Assembly (NCBI GenBank): GCA_001692895.1 | Contig: KV748275.1 | Location: 62,001 to 126,000 of the forward strand | DNA from: Cenococcum geophilum 1.58 | Lineage: Eukaryota > Ascomycota > Dothideomycetes > Gloniales > Gloniaceae | Length of the DNA: 64,000 nucleotides | Direction of reading: 5' to 3' | In this document: positions 55,552-64,000 of the stretch, one piece after another | Numbering within the stretch: the first letter of the stretch is position 1 | Layout: each line of letters opens with the position of its first letter | Program-made: the position numbers and the translations under genes | Notes under the pieces: generated by a model | What the model was told of the DNA's origin: nothing | Databases searched by the model: none | Seen by the model: only the letters and a program-made list of their open reading frames with translations

Positions 55552-58500
55552 TTATACTAAGCTCTCCCTATCTTGCCTAGGAAGGCCTTAATAATATTCT
55601 ACCCTAAAGAAACTTTATCTATAACGACGCATTAATATGCTATACTTAGACACTAAAACAACTCTATATTACCTAAGAAGGCCTAAATAATATCTCACCT
55701 TATAAGCTAGATAGGACTAGACCTATACCCCCAGAATTAAAACTAAAGCGTATAATACTAACGAACCTTAGGAAGCTAATAATGGCACCTAAAGTAAGCT
55801 TATTTAAGAGAGCTGCCTCTACCTAAGAGGAACCTAAAATCCAATTGGGATTAGAAATTAAAGATAATAATAATGTCGTAGACATACGCGAGTAGATTCG
55901 CGCCCTTATAGCCAGCTAGAAAGCCAATTGTCTTAAAGTAAGAAATATATAAGAGACCCTATAAGAGATCCTAGAAAGCCTTACGGCCCTATAAAATAGC
56001 CTAGCTTTTCCTTCTTAAAGCCCTAGCCGACCTATTTACTCTACTAAATGCAATATACTAGGGAGTACGGATATAATAACGAAGCAATTAAAGTCCGTTA
56101 AGCTCCTTAACCCCCTACTACTATCTAACGGGATAGACCCTACCTTTAAGAATTAGAGGATTTAAGTATAAGGAAAGCTCCACGTTAATTACAACCATTT
56201 CCTTTCTAAAGAAGCCAAAATGCTCTACCTCTTTGGTTGAACCACTGGGGACGCCCAACGGCACCTTTAAGCCAAGTTTAAGGACGACTCCCCTATCCAA
56301 TTTATATCTATTAATAAGATAATATAGCACCTAGCGGCTATTTATGTTAACCCAAATAAAGTATAGGATACCCGTTATAACTATAATTACCTAATAATAA
56401 AACCGAACTAACCCTTTGCCGAATTCCAGACTTAATTCTTATACTTTACAGGAGAAGGCTAGGTTCCCCTTAAAAACTACTAATTAAACCTATATAATAA
56501 GCTGACAATCCGGCTATAAAAAAAGATTACTATAACCTTAGATGACCTGCTAACCCACGAAAGACTTATAGCTTATTACCTATTATTAGACTTAGAACTA
56601 AAGCGGATTAACGCCTACCCTAATTAGTAGAAGTAACTCTATAATAATTGGAACTCGCTAGCTATACCTATAGAAGCTAGAGTAGAAAGATAAGTTATAA
56701 CTACTCTTATACTAAAGGCGGTTATAACTATATACTAATAAGCCTCGCCTAACTAGCTATATACCACGCTATTAACTAGTATTTGCTATAATACTCTAAT
56801 TAACCCTACCTTAGCTATATACTTTAACTGTAATAAGTAAGGTTACTTTACCTTATCCTGCCCGGAGCTAAAGGATATAGGCGATATTAAGGAGATAGAG
56901 GAAGAAGAAATGTCTAATAAGTTGGGAAAAGAAGAACCCTAGGGAAAGACTCCCCCCTAGGGTACCCTATTGATCTTAAAGAGATTAATCTTAGTTAGTT
57001 AATAGGTGGAAAGCATTTTATAGTTTTATATATAGTATCTTAAAATGGATATAGAGTTAATATAACCGCCCTTATTAATACTAGAGTAAATAGCTTTACC
57101 TTTATAAATACTACCTATATAAATAATGTTGCTAAGTTTCTAAATATAGAAGCCATCTAACTAGAGAAGCCTATTTAGGTAAAGGGCTATAACGGCTAAG
57201 CTGGTTAGCCTATTACCCACGTCTTAAAGTTATATATCGCTCTTAACGGACGACGCTAATACGGTATTCCCTTTTATATCCTAGACCTAGGGTCTTATAA
57301 TATAATCCTTAAACGAAAATAGATATCCTATTTTAATATTTGGTTAAACGTATAAAAAAGACGGTTTGTTTAGCCGGAGGATAGACTAAGGTTGCCCTTT
57401 TTTATTAGGGAGATCCAAACCGACCGTAAGATACTAGCCGTAAGGGGTGACCCTACCTACTAGTAGGATGTCTGGGCCTATGACCTAGCCTTTACCTAAG
57501 AGGACGCTCGCCGCGAAGCTAGAAAGAACTCCGTACTAATAAAGATACTTTCCTAAAGCGCTATATTTAAAGAGGACTCTATATATAGAAGCGGGACAGA
57601 TAATAACGTAGATAACGTTTAAATTGTATAAATCTAACCATTATAGAAAAGAACGTATTAATAGGATATAAGGGATAACCTCTAAAAGATGTAATAGGAG
57701 TTAAAAAGAGTAATAATAACGCTAGTACCCCGGAAGTCCCTAAAGTTATATACGCCCCTATTATTAGTTAACCCCCCTACCGTAGATATTACCGTAATTA
57801 GCGCTATAGCGTTCCACTTTAATATATACTGGAAGGATAATAAGGTCTTTATAATAAGCCTATATAAGATTAACTAAATTATTAATAATAGAGAAGAAAG
57901 GCTAGATAAGGAAACTAATAAGGAACTAGTTAAACGCCTTTTTCCTACTATTTATACAGGCTATAAGGATATATTCTTAAAGGCGGCCTTAGATAAATTA
58001 CCCCCCTACTAGATATACGATTATAAGATTGAATTAGAGGCTAATAACTTGCTAGGCTATAGCCCCCTTTACTATTAATTAACGGATAAGCTAAAAGTAA
58101 TAAAGTAGTACTTAATTAATAACCTAGATAAAGGGTTTATTGAGCTAAGTTAAGCCCCTTTTACTTCCCCTATCTTATTTATAAAAAAGCCTAATAGAGG
58201 CCTTTGTTTTTATATTGACTATTAAAAGCTAAACGCTATTACTTAAAAGGACCGGTATTTTATTCCTTTAATTAATAAGACCCTTATACGTCTAAGCTAG
58301 GTAAAGATCTTTACTAAACTTAATATCCGCTAAGCTTTCTACCGAATTAGGATAGACCCTATATTTAAAGATTTAATAATATTCCGTACCCGCTATAGTT
58401 CCTATAAATATAAAGTTCTTTCTTTTAAACTAATAAACGGACTGGCTATATACTAAAGGTATATAAATAATGTTCTTTTTAATTACCTTAATAAATTCTA

Positions 58501-61318
58501 TACGGCATACCTAGACGATATTCTTATATACTTAAACAACGAACTTAAGTATTAAGTTTATGTTAAGAAGGTCCTAGAAAGGCTATAGAACGCGGGCTTA
58601 TAAGTTAATATTAAGAAATATAAGTTTGGGGTAAAACGTATAAAATACCTTAGGTTTATCGTAACTATAGAAGGAATTAAGGTTAACCCTAAGAAGGTAA
58701 AGGCAATCCGTAACTGGAAGCCCCCTTATATAGTAAAAGAAATCTAGTCCTTTCTTAGTTTTTATAATTTCTACTACCAGTTTATCCGTGACTATAGAAT
58801 TGTGGCAAAACCTCTTATATAACTAACTAGGAAGGATACGCCTTTTATCTTTAATGATAGCTATATAGAGGCCTTTAAAGAGGTAAAAAATCGGCTTATC
58901 TCTTCCTTAATTCTTTATCACTATAACCTAGACCTTAAATTAATGTTAGAAACAGACGCCTCTAATAGGGTTATAGTGGGAATCCTATTACAGTTATATT
59001 TAGACAGTAAATGGTACCCTATAGCTTTCTTTTTAAAGATAATAGACCCAGCTAAGTGTAACTACAAAGTACATAATAAAGAAATACTAGCTATTATTTA
59101 ATTACTCTCCTAATAGCGCGCAGAGCTTAAAGGTACGAACTCCCGGATTAAGATATATATAGATTATAAAGCCTTAGAGTACTTTATAACTATAAAGTAG
59201 CTTATAGGGCAATAAGCCTAGTGGGCTAAAATACTCTCCTAATTCTTCTTTATAATTATATATTATTCTAGTAAGTAAAACTCTAAGGCTAATACCCTAA
59301 CCTAAAGAGAATAAGATATAGGACCCTAGGATAAGCTAAAGACCCAATATTAGACGCGCGCCCTTTTTTATCCAGAATAGCTTAACCTGCGGATCCTTAA
59401 GGAGCTAGACTTCTAGTAAAACGAGCTAGTACTAATGGAGGAGTCCTTAAATAAGCTAATAGGGCTAATTAACCGCCTCTTAACTGTAAACCGCACGGCT
59501 AATGCCCTAAGGGCCCTCCGCGAATAAGCTGTAAAAGGAAACCCCGATTTTAAGACGGAGGAAGGATTGCTTCTATACTAGGAGCGGCTTATAATCCCTA
59601 ACGTTAACAATCTATAGACCAAACTAATCCGCAAAGCTTATTACTAAGTCTTTATAGTATACCCTGGCAAAAATAAGACCTATAAAATTATTAACTGCCG
59701 CTATTACTGGCCAAGAATAGTTGCGGATATTAATTAATATATACGGAACTGCAAAGACTACTAGAGAGCTATAATCCTATGGGATAAGACCCTAGGATTA
59801 CTTAAGCTACTCCTAATACTAGAGCGCCTTTAGTAGTATATCTTTATAGACTTTTATAAACTACCTAGGGACCGTAACGGATATAATATAGTTATAGTTA
59901 TAGTTAACCACTTTAGTAAACGCCCGTTCTTAATTTTATATTACAAAAATATTAATACTAAAGAGGTAGCCTGGCTATATATCCATTATATCTACTAAAT
60001 CTATAGACTATTAGATACTATTGTGTCTAATTATAGGCTATAGTTTATATTGGCCTTCTAGAATAAGTTTACCCGGATCCTAGGTATTAAGCTAAAGCTT
60101 TCTATAGCTTATTACCCCTAAATAGATGGTTAGACAGAGATTGTAAATTAGTACCTAGACTAGAGGCTTAGGCCCTTTGTTAACTATTTCCAGGACAACT
60201 AGTTTAAACTACTACCCTTAATAGACTACGCGCAAGTAACCTTACCCTATAACTTTATAGGGTTTGCCCTGATTTAGCTAGAAATGGGATACTTACCCTA
60301 TATAAGCTTTAACTAGAAAAGGCTAAAAGAACCCTAGACTATATAAGAGAAGCTATCCTATACTAAGGCCTAATAGTACGCTAAATAATTAAAGGAGGCC
60401 TAGATAGTAGCCCGTGAGAACCTAAAAAAAGCTTAGAGGTTAATAAAATAGTAAGTAAATAAATACCGTTAAGAGCCCGATTTTACCCCTAGCGATATAG
60501 TCTAGGTTATAATAAGGAATTAGAAAACCGAACGACCTAGCTATAAGCTGGACTACTAAATAGCAGGACCATATAAGGTTCTTAAAAAGATAGGCAACTT
60601 ATATAAGATAAAGCTCCTAGACTTAATTAGGGTTTACCCTATCTTCTTACTAGATAAGTTACGGAAAGCTGCGAATAACCTATTACCTAGATAAAAGAAT
60701 GAGCCTCCCCTACTAGTTTAAGTAAATAGTAATAATAAATAGGAGGTTAATAAAATACTAGCCTGTAAGATAGTATAGGGAGTACTAAAATACCGTGTTT
60801 AATAGAAGGGCTATAATCCTAACCTAATTTAGTACCCTACGTAGAACTTTATAGGCTGCCCCTAGAAGCTTAAAGAATTCTATAACTAATACCCTAATAC
60901 GCCTAGACCCCTAAAGTACCTAAATAAATGGATAGAATGCTGGTATAATAAAGACGATAAATTACCGGAAGAATATAGGGATAAAAACGCCCTAAAGCCC
61001 TAATATAGCTGTCTGCTAAATTCTGCTATATTCTGCCGTTTTCTGCCAGTACCGTAAAATTTTAGATGTTTAGGAACTTTAACCGCCGGTTAAAGTTATC
61101 TAATTAGTTAGATCCGTGCTAAGACTTTTAGCGGCTACTCTTTCTAGCCTAGTGCTTCCACTTAGCCTATAATTGCCCTTTATACTTAGTTAGGACGGAC
61201 TTATATCCCCTTTATCTTCTTATCTTATATTTTTATAATCCTATATTTATAAGCCTAGTGCTACCCTATTTTTTCTAACTAAGCCTAAGGGCAGGCTTTC
61301 TTTTAAAGAGGGGGGTAA

Positions 61319-61529
61319 TGTAACGGCGCTATCGTATGTTACCTGCTAAATTCTGCCATATTCTACTAACCTGTAATTGGCCCGCCTAAAGCTAGCGCCT
61401 TAGCGGCTTACCCTATATATTTGTTTATATCGGTCCTAGCGACCCCTTTTTCCTTCTCTTTAGCTTAGTATCTTTGTAATATAGCATTCTACAAGCTTTG
61501 GTTTAGAGGCATTTGTACGAGCCGTAACA
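61319..61529 (+). repeat. 3' LTR of the Gypsy element
   Basis: The 211-bp LTR starts TGTAACGGCGCTATCG and ends GCCGTAACA, directly after a purine-rich tract and directly before the CCCTC target duplication. Confidence 0.85.
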
Positions 61530-64000
61530 CCCTCCTAACTCTTAATTGCAGGACAGTATAAATCTCTTATTCTATTAGAGAGGCCGTGCTATAATAGTTA
61601 GCCGAAGTATTTTAAGGGGGCTTTTACCTTAATCTAAAAATTAGGTAGGGGGTCTTTAAGAGGGATTAGGTTTCCTATTTCGGCGTTAAATTAAATATAA
61701 TAAAGAAGCGTATAATAACGGTAAATTAGAAGTATCCTAATGCGGGCATAGTAATAACACCCTATCGCGATTAAAACGAGATAAAGTATTAGCTAGCCCG
61801 TTTTCTATAGAGGAAACCTACTCTGTATAGAGCGTAATATTATAGGTTGTGGCTAGTTAAAGGATCTTATAGAGCGGGTAATTACCTAGTCCTTTTACTA
61901 CCGTATTCTAGAATTCTAAGAGTGCTACTGTATTATCCGTATGGATATAGACTAAGCTATACTTCTACCGCGTTACCTAGAGCTGGAATAAGGTTGTAAT
62001 CGCTTAGACCTTCCGCTTATTAATTAGGGCAAGGCGGTGTTCTGCATTAGGGTAGTAGCTTAAAGAATTATCTTAGGGTAGAGATACTGAATAGGGCGGC
62101 CATATTATCCCTTAAGAATCCTTAAGGAAGAAGAAGGCCCTATAACTAAGAATCCCAAATACGTCTAAGAAGAGATAAAATTGTTTTTAATCTATATTAT
62201 TAAAGAAGAGAATACTATTTAAAAGGGTAAGAGTATCCCTCTACCATAATAAGTCTTGGCGAAATTCAGCTATTAGCCGTTAGCAAGGATAATTACCTAC
62301 CTTTATAAAAGTGGAAATAAACTCCTAGATAGAGCGGTTGTATAAACGCCTAAGCCTAATTACCTGGGCGCTCTAAGTAAGTTTACTAGCTAGTTTTTAA
62401 CTTTAAACCAGCGTTAGGGATCTACTACTTAACGCTTTATTAATCTTCTTAATCGTAATAGCCTATTTTAAAGGAGAAAGACGTAGCTTAGACTTTAGAG
62501 TATCTATAATATAACCTAGGACTTTAGCCGTAGTGCCTTCGATATTCTTTAATTCGTTTTATAGGATACCTAATTTATCGCTTAATTAGTTATATATACT
62601 AAGTAATTAAGGGAGAATAGAAGCGTTAGAGAGTATAAAGATAAAGTTATCTAAATAGTGCTCTAAGGCGGCGTTTGGGATATATTAAATAAGTATCTAG
62701 TAAAATCCCTCCGCAAAAAGATTAAATAAAAAGGGTGCAGTTTAAAGGCCGAATAAGAGGTAATGTTTAAAATACACTATACCCTTCTAGGAGAACCCTA
62801 TAAGGCGTTAAGCTTTAATAGAAAGTAGGATATTCTAAAAGGCGTCCTTAATATCCCTTTTAACAATTATATAACTACAGCCTATATATATAACGTGTTA
62901 GAGAACCTAATTAACTGTTAAATATTATAGTATAGCGAATGCTATAGGGATTAAGTCGTTAATAGATCGGCTAGATAGTAAGGATAAGTTGTGAATACGG
63001 CGCTATTCCCTATCTACTTTAGGTACTAAACCTAGCGGCGAGGATATAATAGGAGACGTTGCTATTATAATCCTGCCTATATCTAGATCGGCGCTAATCT
63101 TCTCTAAGATTAGGACTATATTTGCGGCTGTTAAGGCTTAGTTCTTCTAGGAGAGGAGCTTAATTTCTAGGTTTACCCTAATCTGGTATCTAAACTTTAA
63201 GATACCAATAATATTGCGTTAGAGATTGCTAGGGTATAGGGATAGATAACGCCCCCACGCTTAAATAATTAAGGGGGAGGGAGAGTCCTATAGAGGAGAA
63301 AAGGGTAGAAAGACTAGAAATAATAGTATAGTATTTAGCCTACCCGTATTATAAGGGTAGAGCATAGTTTCGGTAAAGTGTAGGTATAGCTTAATAAAAT
63401 CCTCTTCCTTCTTTTCCTTTTCCTTATTAACACTTTCCTCTAGTAATTACTACTTATAATTCCTTACAGCATGCGGGCTACTACACTTACTATAAGTATA
63501 TAGGAACTTGCAATCCTTACCTAGGTTATACTTCCCTCTATTAAAGCTATAACAGGTCCTTAAGATATTAATACTTACTTACGCGCGTTTTAAGATAGAT
63601 ACGGATTTATAAGTACTGGGATTGCAATAGATATCTAGAAAGTTACTAAAGATCTTTTAATTAGCTAGCTCTAACTGGTTCTTTTAAATAACTATAGAGT
63701 GGTGCTCTAAGGCTATAGTTATTAAGGGAGCAATTTAGTAGGTAGTAGATAGCCAGATAACTTAATTATAGAAGGTAAGTATTTAGGGAATAAGATCTAC
63801 TAAAAGATTCTTATATATAACAATTAAAATTATTATATAGTTAAGGAAGCCCTTTACCCATACTTTAATAGATAGGTAGTCTTTTATTGTCCCTTCTTTT
63901 GGTCTTATAGAAAGGACGCTATTAATAATAAGGATATTATTCTAAGGCTTAGACTAGAGCTAGTATATCTAGAGGCAAGAGAGGTTATTAGGCAAGAAAG

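Larger units (their letters stand above)
55341..61529 (+). mobile_element. Ty3/Gypsy element fossil, near full length, 211-bp LTRs
   Basis: A 6,189-bp element with LTRs at 55,341-55,551 and 61,319-61,529 is flanked by a 5-bp target duplication CCCTC (55,336-55,340 and 61,530-61,534). A purine-rich tract (61,307-61,315) precedes the 3' LTR. In plus orientation, degraded gag, protease, reverse transcriptase/RNase H (about 57.9-59.3 kb), integrase (about 59.4-60.5 kb) and a chromodomain-like C-terminus (about 60,760-60,850) follow in Ty3/Gypsy order. It is whole in layout but broken by very many RIP-type mutations. The two LTRs differ at about 16 positions by eye, all transitions, so RIP and not age explains most of the divergence. 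It is inserted in the DIRS-type fossil and so is the younger of the two. Confidence 0.85.
54300..64000 (-). mobile_element. DIRS-type (tyrosine recombinase) retroelement fossil
   Basis: On the minus strand from the right edge leftwards I recognise, in degraded form, a zinc-knuckle-like block typical of fungal DIRS gag-like regions (about 63,440-63,560), a reverse transcriptase with a Y-L-D-N/D-F-type active-site block (about 62,650) preceded by an F-G-L..A-P-F-x-F-N-L-F block, and, on the far side of an inserted Gypsy element (55,341-61,529), a tyrosine-recombinase region ending in an L-G-R-W-S block (about 54,550-55,250). The combination of reverse transcriptase and tyrosine recombinase defines the DIRS group. 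The element continues beyond the window. It is broken by many RIP-type mutations and by the insertion. The 146-bp direct repeats at its left side may be its terminal repeats. Confidence 0.6.

Noticed and set aside
1-64000. tRNA or rRNA genes
   Set aside because: I looked for typical arms and conserved rRNA words and saw none, but could not run a scanner.

Overview
This window looks like filamentous ascomycete (Pezizomycotina) DNA with a two-part genome. One GC-balanced island (about 30.3-43.97 kb) carries intact, intron-containing genes with short fungal introns of 46-87 nt. On both sides lies AT-rich sequence full of TpA and poor in CpA/TpG. That is the mark of repeat-induced point mutation (RIP), which has degraded almost every reading frame there. 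I cannot place the species more finely.

Left flank (1-30.3 kb): a partial LTR; unassigned RIP-degraded DNA; several copies of one unidentified dispersed repeat family (about 4.1-14.0 kb), one of them holding a 145-bp MITE-like inverted-repeat insert with a TA target duplication; a compositionally foreign AT-rich block next to an assembly gap (6.73-8.26 kb); a RIP-degraded SET-domain gene (16.1-16.8 kb); a 12-bp-motif minisatellite (18.65-19.26 kb); a degraded kinase-like gene (19.6-20.4 kb); a pyrimidine-rich tandem repeat; a 1.4-kb element with long terminal inverted repeats (21.0-22.4 kb); a Copia fragment; and two oppositely oriented Ty3/Gypsy fossils sharing one LTR family (about 25-29.8 kb).

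Gene island: cytochrome P450 (559 aa, -), seven-helix rhodopsin-like membrane protein (411 aa, -), a second and unrelated P450 (564 aa, +), a DHA14-type MFS efflux transporter (593 aa, -), a fungal lipocalin-like protein (182 aa, +), and two tandemly duplicated small genes with signal peptides (-). I worked out the exon structure of the multi-exon genes from splice sites, and the reading frame closes exactly in each main one. Two oxidases, an exporter, a possible ligand-binding protein and a membrane protein resemble a secondary-metabolite tailoring and export cluster. No polyketide synthase, NRPS, terpene cyclase or DMATS is visible in the intact DNA, so this is either the edge or relic of a cluster or a co-located set of accessory genes.

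Right flank (43.97-64 kb): a host-type gene whose last codons are clean and whose upstream part is RIP-damaged, so the RIP border runs through one gene; a degraded DUF3723-like gene (47.9-48.9 kb); a palindromic minisatellite (51.05-51.69 kb); an LTR; simple repeats; and a DIRS-type (tyrosine recombinase) retroelement fossil on the minus strand, running off the right edge and split by a nearly whole-length 6.2-kb Ty3/Gypsy element with 211-bp LTRs and a 5-bp target duplication. The degraded SET, kinase-like and DUF3723-like genes suggest that the RIP-affected flanks also hold accessory gene cargo, possibly old giant mobile elements, but I saw no captain recombinase.
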